64,000 nucleotides of DNA from Hydractinia symbiolongicarpus. Its lineage: Eukaryota > Cnidaria > Hydrozoa > Anthoathecata > Hydractiniidae. The stretch is from NCBI RefSeq assembly GCF_029227915.1, contig NC_079880.1:5210001-5274000 (forward strand), given 5' to 3'. Under the pieces are notes generated by a model, which had not been told where the DNA came from, ran no database searches, and was given only the letters and a program-made list of their open reading frames with translations. Positions 37,586 through 51,865 of the stretch are shown here, in pieces. Every line of letters begins with the position of its first letter. Within the stretch, counting starts at the first letter, position 1. Made by a program: the position numbers and the translations under genes.

Positions 37586-40500
37586 CAAGTCTCATGCGTT
37601 GTAGTGGTGAAAAAATAATTTAAAAAATCGTTCGGAAAATGAGTTTACTCCCTGGGTACTTTCTTTGTATACTTTTGACAATACGGGCCGAGTCCGGGAT
37701 TTACGGGAAATCGCAGGTTTTCGTTTGCCGGCGATTAAACTTCTTTTATTCAGCGTCTCATCAAAAATAAAAACATTTTTAAAAACTACAAGTCTCATGC
37801 GTTTTAGTGGTGAAAAACAAAATTAAAAAATCGTTCGGGAAATGAGTTTACTCCCTAGGTACTTTCTTTGTATACATTCGACTATACGGGCCAAGCCCGG
37901 GATTTACGGGAAATCGCGGGATTTCGTTTGCCGGCGATTAAACCTCTTTCATTAAGCGTCTCATCAAATATGAAAACATTTTGGAAAACTACAAGTCTCA
38001 TGCGTTTTAGTGGTGAAAAAATAATTTAAAAAATCGTTCGGAAAATGAGTTTACTCCCTGGGTACTTTCTTTGTATACTTTGGACTATACGGGCCGAGTC
38101 CGGGATTTACGGGAAATCGCTGATTTTCGTTTGAGTGCGAATAAACTTCTTTTATTCAGCGTCTCATCAAAAATAAAAACATTTTTAAAAACTACAAGTC
38201 TCATGCGTTTTAGTGGTGAAAAACAAAATTAAAAAATCGTTCGGGAAATGAGTTTACTCCCTAGGTACTTTCTTTGTATACATTCGACTATACGGGCCAA
38301 GCCCGGGATTTACGGGAAATCGCGGGATTTCGTTTGCCGGCGATTAAACCTCTTTCATTAAGCGTCTCATCAAATATGAAAACATTTTGGAGAACTACAA
38401 GTCTCATGCGTTTTAGTGGTGAAAAAATAATTTAAAAAATCGTTCGGAAAATGAGTTTACTCCCTGGGTACTTTCTATGTATACTTTGGACTATACGGGC
38501 CGAGTCCGGGATTTACGGGAAATCGCGGATTTTCGTTTGAGTGCGAATAAACTTCTTTTATTCAGCGTCTCATCAAAAATGAAAACATTTTTGAAAACTA
38601 CAAGTCTCATGCGTTGTAGTGGTGAAAAAATAATTTAAAAAATCGTTCGGAAAATGAGTTTACTCCCTGGGTACTTTCTTTGTATACTTTTGACAATACG
38701 GGCCGAGTCCGGGATTTACGGGAAATCGCAGGTTTTCGTTTGCCGGCGATTAAACTTCTTTTATTCAGCGCCTCATCAAAAATGAAAACATTTTTAAAAA
38801 CTAGAAGTCTCATGCGTTGTAGTTGTGAAAAACAAAATTAAAAAATCGTTCGGGAAATGAGTTTACTCCCTGGGTACTTTCTTTGTATACTTTTGACAAT
38901 ACGGGCCAAGTCCGGAATTTACGGGAAATCGAAGGTTTTCGTTTGCTGGCGATTAAACTTCTTTTATTCAGCGTCTCATCAAAAATGAAAACATTTTTAA
39001 AAACTACAAGTCTCATGCGTTTTAGTGGTGAAAAACAAAATTAAAAAATCGTTCGGGAAATGAGTTTACTCCCTAGGTACTTTCTTTGTATACATTCGAC
39101 TATACGGGCCAAGCCCGGGATTTACGGGAAATCGCGGGATTTCGTTTGCCGGCGATTAAACCTCTTTCATTAAGCGTCTCATCAAATATGAAAACATTTT
39201 GGAAAACTACAAGTCTCATGCGTTGTAGTGGTGAAAAAATAATTTAAAAAATCGTTCGGAAAATGAGTTTACTCCCTGGGTACTTTCTTTGCATACTTTT
39301 GACTATACGGGCCGAGTCCGGGGTTTACGGGAAATGGCGGGTTTTCGTTTGCCGGCGATTAAACTTCTTTTATTCAGCGTCTCATCAAAAATGAAAACAT
39401 TTTTAAAAACTACAAGTCTCATGCGTTGTAGTTGTGAAAAAATAATTTAAAAAATCGTTCGGAAAATGAGTTTACTCCCTGGGTAGTTTCTTTGTATACT
39501 TTGGACTATACGGGCCGAGTCCGGGATTTACGGGAAATCGCGGATTTTCGTTTGAGTGCGAATAAACTTCCTTTATTCAGCGTCTCATCAAAAATGAAAA
39601 CATTTTTGAAAACTACAAGTCTCATGCGTTTTAGTGGTGAAAAAATAATTTAAAAAATCGTTCGGGAAATGAGTTTACTCCCTGGGTACTTTCTTTGTAT
39701 ACTTTTGACAATACGGGCCGAGTCCGGGATTTACGGGAAATCGCAGGTTTTCGTTTGCCGGCGATTAAACTTCTTTTATTCAGCGTCTCATCAAAAATGA
39801 AAACATTTTTAAAAACTACAAGTCTCATGCGTTTTAGTGGTGAAAAACAAAATTAAAAAATCGTTCGGGAAATGAGTTTACTCCCTAGGTACTTTCTTTG
39901 TATACATTCGACTATACGGGCCAAGCCCGGGATTTACGGGAAATCGCGGGATTTCGTTTACCGGCGATTAAACCTCTTTCATTAAGCGTCTCATCAAATA
40001 TGAAAACATTTTGGAAAACTACAAGTCTCATGCGTTTTAGTGGTGAAAAAATAATTTAAAAAATCGTTCGGAAAATGAGTTTACTCCCTGGGTACTTTCT
40101 TTGTATACTTTGGACTATACGGGCCGAGTCCGGGATTTACGGGAAATCGCGGATTTTCGTTTGAGTGCGAATAAACTTCTTTTATTCAGCGTCTCATCAA
40201 AAATGAAAACATTTTTGAAAACTACAAGTCTCATGCGTTGTAGTGGTGAAAAAATAATTTAAAAAATCGTTCGGAAAATGAGATTACTCCCTGGGTACTT
40301 TCTTTGTATACTTTTGACTATACGGGCCGAGTCTGGGGTTTACGGGAAATGGCGGGTTTTCGTTTGCCGGGAATTAAACTTCTTTTATTCAGCGTCTCAT
40401 CAAAAATGAAAACATTTTTAAAAACTACAAGTCTCAAGCGTTGTAGTTGTGAAAAAATAATTTAAAAAATCGTTCGGAAAATGAGTTTACTCCCTGGGTA

Positions 40501-43500
40501 ATTTCTTTGTATACTTTGGACTATACGGGCCGAGTCCGGGATTTACGGGAAATCGCGGATTTTTGTTTGAGTGCGAATAAACTTCTTTTATTCTGCGTCT
40601 CATCAAAAATGAAAACATTTTTGAAAACTACAAGTCTCATGCGTTTTAGTGGTGAAAAAATAATTTAAAAAATCGTTCGGGAAATGAGTTTACTCCCTGG
40701 GTACTTTCTTTTTATACTTTTGACAATACGGGCCGAGTCCGGGATTTACGGGAAATCGCGGATTTTTGTTTGAGTGCGAATAAACTTCTTTTATTCTGCG
40801 TCTCATCAAAAATGAAAACATTTTTAAAAACTACAAGTCTCATGCGTTTTAGTGGTGAAAAAATAATTTAAAAAATCGTTCGGGAAATGAGTTTACTCCC
40901 TGGGTACTTTCTTTTTATACTTTTGACAATACGGGCCGAGTCCGGGATTTACGGGAAATCGCAGGTTTTCGTTTGCCGGCGATTAAACTTCTTTTATTCA
41001 GCGTCTCATCAAAAATGAAAACATTTTTAAAAACTACAAGTCTCATGCGTTTTAGTGGTGAAAAACAAAATTAAAAAATCGTTCGGGAAATGAGTTTACT
41101 CCCTAGGTACTTTCTTTGTATACATACGACTATACGGGCCAAGCCCGGGATTTACGGGAAATCGCGGGATTTCGTTTGCCCGCAATTAAACCTCTTTCAT
41201 TAAGCGTCTCATCAAATAGGAAAACAATTTTGAAAACTACAAGTCTCATGCGTTTTAGTGGTGAAAAAATAATTTAAAAAATCGTTCGGAAAATGAGTTT
41301 ACTCCCTGGGTACTTTCTTTGTATACTTTGGACTATACGGGCCGAGTCCGGGATTTACGGCAAATCGCGGATTTTCGTTTGAGTGCGAATAAACTTCTTT
41401 TATTCAGCGTCTCATCAAAAATAAAAACATTCTTGAAAACTACAAGTCTCATGCGTTGTAGTGGTGAAAAAATAATTTAAAAAATCGTTCGGAAAATGAG
41501 TTTACTCCCTGGGTACTTTCTTTGTATACTTTTGACTATACGGGCCGAGTCCGGGGTTTACGGGAAATGGCGGGTTTTCGTTTGCCGGCGATTAAACTTC
41601 TTTTATTCAGCGTCTCATCAAAAATGAAAACATTTTTAAAAACTACAAGTCTCATGCGTTGTAGTTGTGAAAAAATAATTTAAAAAATCGTTCGGAAAAT
41701 GAGTTTACTCCCTGGGTAATTTCTTTGTATACTTTGGACTATACGGGCCGAGTCCGGGATTTACGGGAAATCGCGGATTTTCGTTTGAGTGCGAGTAAAC
41801 TTCTTTTATTCAGCGTCTCATCAAAAATGAAAACATTTTTGAAAACTACAAGTCTCATGCGTTGTAGTGGTGAAAAAATAATTTAAAAAATCGTTCGGAA
41901 AATGAGTTTACTCCCTGGGTACTTTCCTTGTATACTTTTGACTATACGGGCCGAGTCCGGGGTTTACGGGAAATGGCGGGTTTTCGTTTGCCGGCGATTA
42001 AACTTCTTTTATTCAGCGTCTCATCAAAAATGAAAACATTTTTAAAAACTACAAGTCTCATGCGTTGTAGTTGTGAAAAAATATTTTAAAAAATCGTTCG
42101 GAAAATGAGTTTACTCCCTGGGTAATTTCTTTGTATACTTTTGACTATACGGGCCGAGTCATGGGTTTACGGGAAATGGCGGGTTTCCGTTTGCCGGCGA
42201 TTTAACTTCTTTTTTTCAGCGTCTCATCAAAAATGAAAACATTTTTAAAAACTATAAGTCTCATGGGTTTTAGTGGTGAAATAATAATTTAAAAAATCGT
42301 TCGGGAAATGAGTTTACATCCCGGGTACTTTCTTTACTATACGGACCGAGTCCGGGATTTACGGGAAATCGCAGGTTTTCGTTTGCCGGCGATTAAACTT
42401 CTTTTATTCAGCGTCTCATCAAAAATGAAAACATTTTTGAAAACTACAAGTCTCATGCGTTTTAGTGGTGAAAAAATATTTTAAAAAATCGTTCGGGAAA
42501 TGAGTTTACATCCCGGGTACTTTCTTTACTATACGGGCCGAGTCCGGGATTTACGGGAAATCGCGGGTTTTCGTTTGCTGGCGATTAAACCACTTTCATT
42601 AAGCGTCTCATCAAAAATGAAAACATTTTTAAAAACTACAAGTCTCATGCGTTGTAGTTGTGAAAAGATAATTTAAAAAATCGTTTTGGAAATGAGTTTA
42701 CTTACAGGGTACTTTCTTTGTAAACATTCGACTATACGGGCGAAGCCCGGGATTTACGGGAAATCGCGGGTTTTCGTTTGCTGGCGATTAAACCACTTTC
42801 ATTAAGCGTCTCATCAAAAATGAAAACATTTTTAAAAACTACAAGTCTCATGCGTTGTAGTTGTGAAAAGATAATTTAAAAAATCGTTTTGGAAATGAGT
42901 TTACTTACAGGGTACTTTCTTTGTAAACATTCGACTATACGGGCAAAGCCCGTGATTTACGGGAAATCGCGGGTTTTCGTTTGCCGGCGATTAAACTTCT
43001 TTTATTCAGCGTCTCATCAAAAATGAAAACATTTTTGAAAACTACAAGTCTCATGCGTTTTAGTGGTGAAAAGATAATTTAAAAAATCGTTTTGGAAATG
43101 AGTTTACTCACAGGGTACTTTCTTTGTATACATTCGACTATACGGGCCAAGCCCGGGATTTACGGGAAATCGCGGGTTTTCGTTTGCTGGCGATTAAACC
43201 ACTTTCATTAAGCGTCTCATCAAAAATGAAAACATTTTTAAAAACTACAAGTCTCATGCGTTGTAGTTGTGAAAAATAATTTAAAAAATCGTTCGGAAAA
43301 GGAGTTTACTCCCTGGGTAATTTCTTTGTATACTTTTGACTATACGGGCCGAGTCATGGGTTTACGGGAAATGGCGAGTTTTCGTTTGCCGGCGATTTAA
43401 CTTTTTTTTTTCAGCGTCTTATCAAAAATGAAAACATTTTTAAAAACTACAAGTCTCATGCGTTGTAGTGGTGAAAAAAAAATTTAAAAAATCGTTCGAA

Positions 43501-43652
43501 AAATGAGTTTACTCCCTGGGTAATATCTTTGTATACTTTTGACTATACGGGCCGAGTCCGGGGTATACGGTAAATGGCGGGTTTTCGTTTGCTGGCGATT
43601 AAACTTCTTTTATTCAGCGTCTCATCAAAAATGAAAACATTTTTAAAAACTA
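37586..43652. repeat. Dimer and tetramer repeats of P, Q, F and W monomers
   Basis: Q monomers (gaaaaacaaaatt, cctaggtac, caaatatg followed by ttggaaaac) recur near 37800, 38206, 39020 and 39830. The first two are 406 bp apart (a dimer sharing aaaataaaaac), and the last two are 812 bp apart (a tetramer). Near 41,458 and 41,864 a 406-bp W dimer (gttgtagtgg then gttgtagttg) is repeated. From 42.1 kb the S right half appears next to P-like left halves, followed by C and H monomers (hairpin core at 42939). An oddity is gaaaaaatatttt near 42,474. Confidence 0.83.
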
Positions 43653-46600
43653 TAAGTCTCATGGGTTTTAGTGGTGAAATAATAATTTAAAAAATCGTTC
43701 GGGAAATGAGTTTACATCCCAGGTACTTTCTTTACTATACGGGCCGAGTCCGGGATTTACGGAAATCGCAGGTTTTCGTTTGCCGGCGATTAAACTTCTT
43801 TTATTCAGCGTCTCATCAAAAATGAAAACATTTTTGAAAACTACAAGTCTCATGCGTTTTAGTGGTGAAAAAATAATTTAAAAAATCGTTCGGGAAATGA
43901 GTTTACTCCCTGGGTACTTTCTTTGTATACTTTTGACAATATGGGCCGAGTCCGGGATTTACGGGAAATCGCAGGTTTTCGTTTGCCGGCGATTAAACTT
44001 CTTTTATTCAGCGTCTCATCAAAAATGAAAACATTTTTAAAAACTACAAGTCTCATGCGTTTTAGTGGTGAAAAACAAAATTAAAAAATCGTTCGGTAAA
44101 TGAGTTTACTCCCTAGGTACTTTCTTTGTATACATACGACTATACGGGCCAAGCCCGGGATTTACGGGAAATCGCGGGATTTCGTTTGCCCGCAATTAAA
44201 CCTCTTTCATTAAGCGTCTCATCAAATAGGAAAACATTTTTGAAAACTACAAGTCTCATGCGTTTTAGTGGTGAAAAAATAATTTAAAAAATCGTTCGGA
44301 AAATGAGTTTACTCCCTGGATACTTTCTTTGTATACTTTGGACTATACGGGCCGAGTCCGGGATTTACGGGAAATCGCGGATTTTCGTTTGAGTGCGAAT
44401 AAACTTCTTTTATTCAGCGTCTCATCAAAAATGAAAACATTTTTGAAAACTGCAAGTCTCATGCGTTGTAGTGGTGAAAAAATAATTTAAAAAATCGTTC
44501 GGAAAATGAGTTTACTCCCTGGGTAATTTCTTTGTATACTTTTGACTATACGGGCCGAGTCTGGGGTTTACGGGAAATGGCGGGTTTTCGTTTGCCGGCG
44601 ATTAAACTTCTTTTATTCAGCGTCTCATCAAAAATGAAAACATTTTTAAAAACTATAAGTCTCATGGGTTTTAGTGGTGAAATAATAATTTAAAAAATCG
44701 TTTGGGAAATGAGTTTACATCCCGGGTACTTTCTTTACTATACGGGCTGAGTCCGGGATTTACGGAAATCGCAGGTTTTCGTTTGCCGGCGATTAAACTT
44801 CTTTTATTCAGCGTCTCATCAAAAATGAAAACATTTTTGAAAACTACAAGTCTCATGCGTTTTAGTGGTGAAAAAAAAATTTAAAAAATCGTTCGGGAAA
44901 TGAGTTTACTCCCTAGGTACTTTCTTTGTATACATTCGACTATACGGGCCAAGCCCGGGACTTACGGGAAATCGCGGGATTTCGTTTGCCGGCGATTAAA
45001 CCTCTTTCATTAAGCGTCTCATCAAATATGAAAACATTTTTGAAAACTACAAGTCTCATGCGTTTTAGTGGTGAAAAAATAATTTAAAAAATCGTTCGGA
45101 AAATGAGTTTACTCCCTGGATACTTTCTTTGTATACTTTGGACTATACGGGCCGAGTCCGGGATTTACGGGAAATCGCGGATTTTCGTTTGAGTGCGAAT
45201 AAACTTCTTTTATTCAGCGTCTCATCAAAAAAGAAAACATTTTTGAAAACTGCAAGTCTCATGCGTTGTAGTGGTGAAAAAATAATTTAAAAAATCGTTC
45301 GGAAAATGAGTTTACTCCCTGGGTAATTTCTTTGTATACTTTTGACTATACGGGCCGAGTCCGGGGTTTACGGGAAATGGCGGGTTTTCGTTTGCCGGCG
45401 ATTAAACTTCTTTTATTCAGCGTCTCATCAAAAATGAAAACATTTTTAAAAACTATAAGTCTCATGGGTTTTAGTGGTGAAATAATAATTTAAAAAATCG
45501 TTCGGGAAATGAGTTTACATCCCGGGTACTTTCTTTACTATACGGGCTGAGTCCGGGATTTACGGAAATCGCAGGTTTTCGTTTGCTGGCGATTAAACTT
45601 CTTTTATTCAGCGTCTCATCAAAAATGAAAACATTTTTGAAAACTACAAGTCTCATGCGTTTTAGTGGTGAAAAAAAAATTTAAAAAATCGTTCGGGAAA
45701 TGAGTTTACTCCCTAGGTACTTTCTTTGTATACATTCGACTATACAGGCCAAGCCCGGGATTTACGGGAAATCGCGGGATTTCGTTTGCCGGCGATTAAA
45801 CCTCTTTCATTAAGCGTCTCATCAAATATGAAAACATTTTTGAAAACTACAAGTCTCATGCGTTTTAGTGGTGAAAAAATAATTTAAAAAATCGTTCGGA
45901 AAATGAGTTTACTCCCTGGATACTTTCTTTGTATACTTTGGACTATACGGGCCGAGTCCGGGATTTACGGGAAATCGCGGATTTTCGTTTGAGTGCGAAT
46001 AAACTTCTTTTATTCAGCGTCTCATCAAAAATGAAAACATTTTTGAAAACTGCAAGTCTCATGCGTTGTAGTGGTGAAAAAATAATTTAAAAAATCGTTC
46101 GGAAAATGAGTTTACTCACTGGGTAATTTCTTTGTATACTTTTGACTATACGGGCCGAGTCCGGGGTTTACGGGAAATGGCGGGTTTTCGTTTGCCGGCG
46201 ATTAAACTTCTTTTATTCAGCGTCTCATCAAAAATGAAAACATTTTTAAAAACTATAAGTCTCATGGGTTTTAGTGGTGAAATAATAATTTAAAAAATCG
46301 TTCGGGAAATGAGTTTACATCCCAGGTACTTTCTTTACTATACGGGCCGAGTCCGGGATTTACGGAAATCGCAGGTTTTCGTTTGCCGGCGATTAAACTT
46401 CTTTTATTCAGCGTCTCATCAAAAATGAAAACATTTTTGAAAACTACAAGTCTCATGCGTTTTAGTGGTGAAAAAATAATTTAAAAAATCGTTCGGGAAA
46501 TGAGTTTACTCCCTGGGTACTTTCTTTGTATACTTTTGACAATACGGGCCGAGTCCGGGATTTACGGGAAATCGCAGGTTTTCGTTTGCCGGCGATTAAA

Positions 46601-49061
46601 CTTCTTTTATTCAGCGTCTCATCAAAAATGAAAACATTTTTAAAAACTACAAGTCTCATGCGTTTTAGTGGTGAAAAACAAAATTAAAAAATCGTTCGGG
46701 AAATGAGTTTACTCCCTAGGTACTTTCTTTGTATACATACGACTATACGGGCCAAGCCCGGGATTTACGGGAAATCGCGGGATTTCGTTTGCCCGCAATT
46801 AAACCTCTTTCATTAAGCGTCTCATCAAATAGGAAAACATTTTTGAAAACTACAAGTCTCATGCGTTTTAGTGGTGAAAAAATAATTTAAAAAATCGTTC
46901 GGAAAATGAGTTTACTCCCTGGATACTTTCTTTGTATACTTTGGACTATACGGGCCGAGTCCGGGATTTACGGGAAATCGCGGATTTTCGTTTGAGTGCG
47001 AATAAACTTCTTTTATTCAGCGTCTCATCAAAAATGAATACATTTTTGAAAACTGCAAGTCTCATGCGTTGTAGTGGTGAAAAAATAATTTAAAAAATCG
47101 TTCGGAAAATGAGTTTACTCCCTGGGTAATTTCTTTGTATACTTTTGACTATACGGGCCGAGTCCGGGGTTTACGGGAAATGGCGGGTTTTCGTTTGCCG
47201 GCGATTAAACTTCTTTTATTCAGCGTCTCATCAAAAATGAAAACATTTTTAAAAACTACAAGTCTCATGCGTTTTAGTGGTGAAAAAATAATTTAAAAAA
47301 TCGTTCGGGAAATGAGTTTACTCCCTGGGTACTTTCTTTGTATACTTTTGACAATACGGGCCGAGTCCGGGATTTACGGGAAATCGCAGGTTTTCGTTTG
47401 CCGGCGATTAAACTTCTTTTATTCAGCGTCTCATCAAAAATGAAAACATTTTTAAAAACTACAAGTCTCATGCGTTTTAGTGGTGAAAAACAAAATTAAA
47501 AAATCGTTCGGGAAATGAGTTTACTCCCTAGGTACTTTCTTTGTATACATACGACTATACGGGCCAAGCCCGGGATTTACGGGAAATCGCGGGATTTCGT
47601 TTGCCCGCAATTAAACCTCTTTCATTAAGCGTCTCATCAAATAGAAAAACATTTTTGAAAACTACAAGTCTCATGCGTTTTAGTGGTGAAAAAATAATTT
47701 AAAAAATCGTTCGGAAAATGAGTTTACTCCCTGGATACTTTCTTTGTATACTTTGGACTATACGGGCCGAGTCCGGGATTTACGGGAAATCGCGGATTTT
47801 CGTTTGAGTGCGAATAAACTTCTTTTATTCAGCGTCTCATCAAAAATGAAAACATTTTTGAAAACTGCAAGTCTCATGCGTTGTAGTGGTGAAAAAATAA
47901 TTTAAAAAATCGTTCGGAAAATGAGTTTACTCCCTGGGTAATTTCTTTGTATACTTTTGACTATACGGGCCGAGTCCGGGGTTTACGGGAAATGGCGGGT
48001 TTTCGTTTGCCGGCGATTAAACTTCTTTTATTCAGCGTCTCATCAAAAATGAAAACATTTTTAAAAACTATAAGTCTCATGGGTTTTAGTGGTGAAATAA
48101 TAATTTAAAAAATCGTTCGGGAAATGAGATTACATCCCGGGTACTTTCTTTACTATACGGGCTGAGTCCGGGATTTACGGAAATCGCACGTTTTCGTTTG
48201 CCGGCGATTAAACTTCTTTTATTCAGCGTCTCATCAAAAATGAAAACATTTTTGAAAACTACAAGTCTCATGCGTTTTAGTGGTGAAAAAAAAATTTAAA
48301 AAATCGTTCGGGAAATGAGTTTACTCCCTAGGTACTTTCTTTGTATACATTCGACTATACGGGCCAAGCCCGGGATTTACGGGAAATCGCGGGATATCGT
48401 TTGCCGGCGATTAAACCTCTTTCATTAAGCGTCTCATCAAATATGAAAACATTTTTGAAAACTACAAGTCTCATGCGTTTTAGTGGTGAAAAAATAATTT
48501 AAAAAATCGTTCGGAAAATGAGTTTACTCCCTGGATACTTTCTTTGTATACTTTGGACTATACGGGCCGAGTCCGGGATTTACGGGAAATCGCGGATTTT
48601 CGTTTGAGTGCGAATAAACTTCTTTTATTCAGCGTCTCATCAAAAATGAAAACATTTTTGAAAACTGCAAGTCTCATGCGTTGTAGTGGTGAAAAAATAA
48701 TTTAAAAAATCGTTCGGAAAATGAGTTTACTCACTGGGTAATTTCTTTGTATACTTTTGACTATACGGGCCGAGTCCGGGGTTTACGGGAAATGGCGGGT
48801 TTTCGTTTGCCGGCGATTAAACTTCTTTTATTCAGCGTCTCATCAAAAATGAAAACATTTTTAAAAACTATAAGTCTCATGGGTTTTAGTGGTGAAATAA
48901 TAATTTAAAAAATCGTTCGGGAAATGAGTTTACATCCCGGGTACTTTCTTTACTATACGGGCTGAGTCCGGGATTTACGGAAATCGCAGGTTTTCGTTTG
49001 CCGGCGATTAAACTTCTTTTATTCAGCGTCTCATCAAAAATGAAAACATTTTTGAAAACTA
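43653..49061. repeat. Tetramer/pentamer HOR series (800, 1,003 and 812 bp)
   Basis: The private marker actccctggatac starts at 44311, 45111, 45911, 46914, 47726 and 48526, giving unit lengths of 800, 800, 1,003, 812 and 800 bp. The 800-bp units are one S plus three 203-bp monomers. The 1,003-bp unit adds one 203-bp P monomer. The 812-bp unit has P where S would be. A second marker, aaactgcaagtctc, travels with the unit. The S at 43653 and at 46256 share catcccaggtac, which links units 2,603 bp apart. Confidence 0.88.
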
Positions 49062-49871
49062 CAAGTCTCATGCGTTTTAGTGGTGAAAAATAATTTAAAA
49101 AATCGTTCGGGAAATGAGTTTACTCCCTGGGTACTTTCTTTGTATACTTTTGACAATACGGGCCGAGTCCGGGATTTACGGGAAATCGCAGGTTTTCGTT
49201 TGCCGGCGATTAAACTTCTTTTATTCAGCGTCTCATCAAAAATGAAAACATTTTTAAAAACTACAAGTCTCATGCGTTTTAGTGGTGAAAAAAAAAATTA
49301 AAAAATCGTTCGGGAAATGAGTTTACTCCCTAGGTACTTTCTTTGTATACATTCGACTATACGGGCCAAGCCCGGGATTTATGGGAAATCGCGGGATTTC
49401 ATTTGCCGGCGATTAAACCTCTTTCATTAAGCGTCTCATCAAATATGAAAACATTTTTGAAAACTACAAGTCTCATGCGTTTTAGTGGTGAAAAATAATT
49501 TAAAAAATCGTTCGGGAAATGAGTTTACTCCATGGGTACTTTCTTTGTATACTTTTGACAATACGGGCCGAGTCCGGGATTTACGGGAAATCGCAGGTTT
49601 TCGTTTGCCGGCGATTAAACTTCTTTTATTCAGCGTCTCATCAAAAATGAAAACATTTTTAAAAACTACAAGTCTCATGCGTTTTAGTGGTGAAAAACAA
49701 AATTAAAAAATCGTTCGGGAAATGAGTTTACTCCCTAGGTACTTTCTTTGTATACATTCGACTATACGGGCCAAGCCCGGGATTTACGAGAAATCGCGGG
49801 ATTTCGTTTGCGGGCGATTAAACCTCTTTCATTAAGCGTCTCATTAAATATGAAAACATTTTTGAAAACTA
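49062..49871. repeat. 405-bp dimer, two copies
   Basis: The two copies are 49062-49466 and 49467-49871. The first monomer in each has gaaaaataattt, one a shorter than usual (202 bp), and is followed by a 203-bp Q-like monomer with cctaggtac. Differences between copies include ccctgggtac versus ccatgggtac. Confidence 0.87.
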
Positions 49872-51077
49872 CAAGTCTCATGCGTTTTAGTGGTGAAAAA
49901 ATTATTTAAAAAATCGTTCGGAAAATGAGTTTACTCCCTGGGTACTTTCTTTGTATACTTTGGACTATACGGGCCGAGTCCGGGATTTACGGGAAATCGC
50001 GGATTTTCGTTTGAGTGCGAATAAACTTCTTTTATTCAGCGTCTCATCAAAAATGAAAACATTTTTGAAAACTACAAGTCTCATGCGTTGTAGTGGTGAA
50101 AAAATAATTTAAAAAATCGTTCGAAAAATGAGTTTACTCCCTGGGTAATTTCTTTGTATACTTTTGACTATACGGGCCGAGTCCGGGGTATACGGGAAAT
50201 GGCGGGTTTTCGTTTGCCGGCGATTAAACTTCTTTTATTCAGCGTCTCATCAAAAATGAAAACATTTTTAAAAACTATAAGTCTCATGGGTTTTAGTGGT
50301 GAAATAATAATTTAAAAATCGTTCGGGAAATGAGTTTACATCCCGGGTACTTTCTTTACTATACGGGCCGAGTCCGGGATTTACGGAAATCGCAGGTTTT
50401 CGTTTGCCGGCGATTAAACTTCTTTTATTCAGCGTCTCATCAAAAATGAAAACATTTTTGAAAACTACAAGTCTCATGCGTTTTAGTGGTGAAAAAATAA
50501 TTTAAAAAATCGTTCGGGAAATGAGTTTACTCCCTGGGTACTTTCTTTGTATACTTTTGACAATACGGGCCGAGTCCGGGATTTACGGGAAATCGCAGGT
50601 TTTCGTTTGCCGGCGATTAAACTTCTTTTATTCAGCGTCTCATCAAAAATGAAAACATTTTTAAAAACTACAAGTCTCATGCGTTTTAGTGGGGAAAAAA
50701 AAAATTAAAAAATCGTTCGGGAAATGAGTTTACTCCCTAGGTACTTTCTTTGTATACATTCGACTATACGGGCCAAGCCCGGGATTTACGGGAAATCGCG
50801 GGATTTTGTTTGCCGGCGATTAAACCTCTTTCATTAAGCGTCTCATCAAATATGAAAACATTTTTGAAAACTACAAGTCTCGTGCGTTTTAGTGGTAAAA
50901 AAATAATTTAAAAAATCGTTCGGGAAATGAGTTTACTCCCTGGGTACTTTCCTTGGTATACTTTTGACAATACGGGCCGAGTCCGGGATTTACGGGAAAT
51001 CGCAGGTTTTCGTTTGCCGGCGATTAAACTTCTTTTATTCAGCGTCTCATCAAAAATGAAAACATTTTTGAAAACTG
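49872..51077. repeat. F-W-S-P-Q-P monomer run
   Basis: Ordinary satellite with the monomers F (gagtgcgaat), W, S near 50253 (one a shorter in tttaaaaatcg), P, Q and P. Private changes include agtggggaaaaa near 50689, ctcgtgcg near 50879 and tttccttggtatac near 50949. Nothing other than satellite. Confidence 0.85.
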
Positions 51078-51865
51078 CAAGTCTCATGCGTTGTAGTGGT
51101 GAAAAAATAATTTAAAAAATCGTTCGGAAAATGAGTTTACTCCCTGGGTAATTTCTTTGTATACTTTTGACTATACGGGCCGAGTCCGGGGTTTACGGGA
51201 AATGGCGGGTTTTCGTTTGCCGGCGATTAAACTTCTTTTATTCAGCGTCTTATCAAAAATGAAAACATTTTTAAAAACTATAAGTCTCATGGGTTTTAGT
51301 GGTGAAATAATAATTAAAAAAATCGTTCGGGAAATGAGTTTACATCCCGGGTACTTTCTTTACTATACGGGCTGAGTCCGGGATTTACGGAAATCGCAGG
51401 TTTTCGTTTGCCGGCGATTAAACTTCTTTTATTCAGCGTCTCATCAAAAATGAAAACATTTTTGAAAACTGCAAGTCTCATGCGTTGTAGTGGTGAAAAA
51501 ATAATTTAAAAAATCGTTCGGAAAATGAGTTTACTCCCTGGGTAATTTCTTTGTATACTTTTGACTATACGGGCCGAGTCCGGGGTTTACGGGAAATGGC
51601 GGGTTTTCGTTTGCCGGCGATTAAACTTCTTTTATTCAGCGTCTTATCAAAAATGAAAACATTTTTAAAAACTATAAGTCTCATGGGTTTTAGTGGTGAA
51701 ATAATAATTAAAAAAATCGTTCGGGAAATGAGTTTACATCCCGGGTACTTTCTTTACTATACGGGCTGAGTCCGGGATTTACGGAAATCGCAGGTTTTCG
51801 TTTGCCGGCGATTAAACTTCTTTTATTCAGCGTCTCATCAAAAATGAAAACATTTTTGAAAACTA
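51078..51865. repeat. 394-bp W-S dimer, two copies
   Basis: 51078-51471 and 51472-51865 are consecutive copies of a 203-bp W and a 191-bp S. I saw no difference between them. Shared private markers are cagcgtcttatc, ataattaaaaaaatcg and gggctgagtccggg. This is the smallest clean W-S duplication in the window and shows the pair moving as one unit. Confidence 0.9.
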
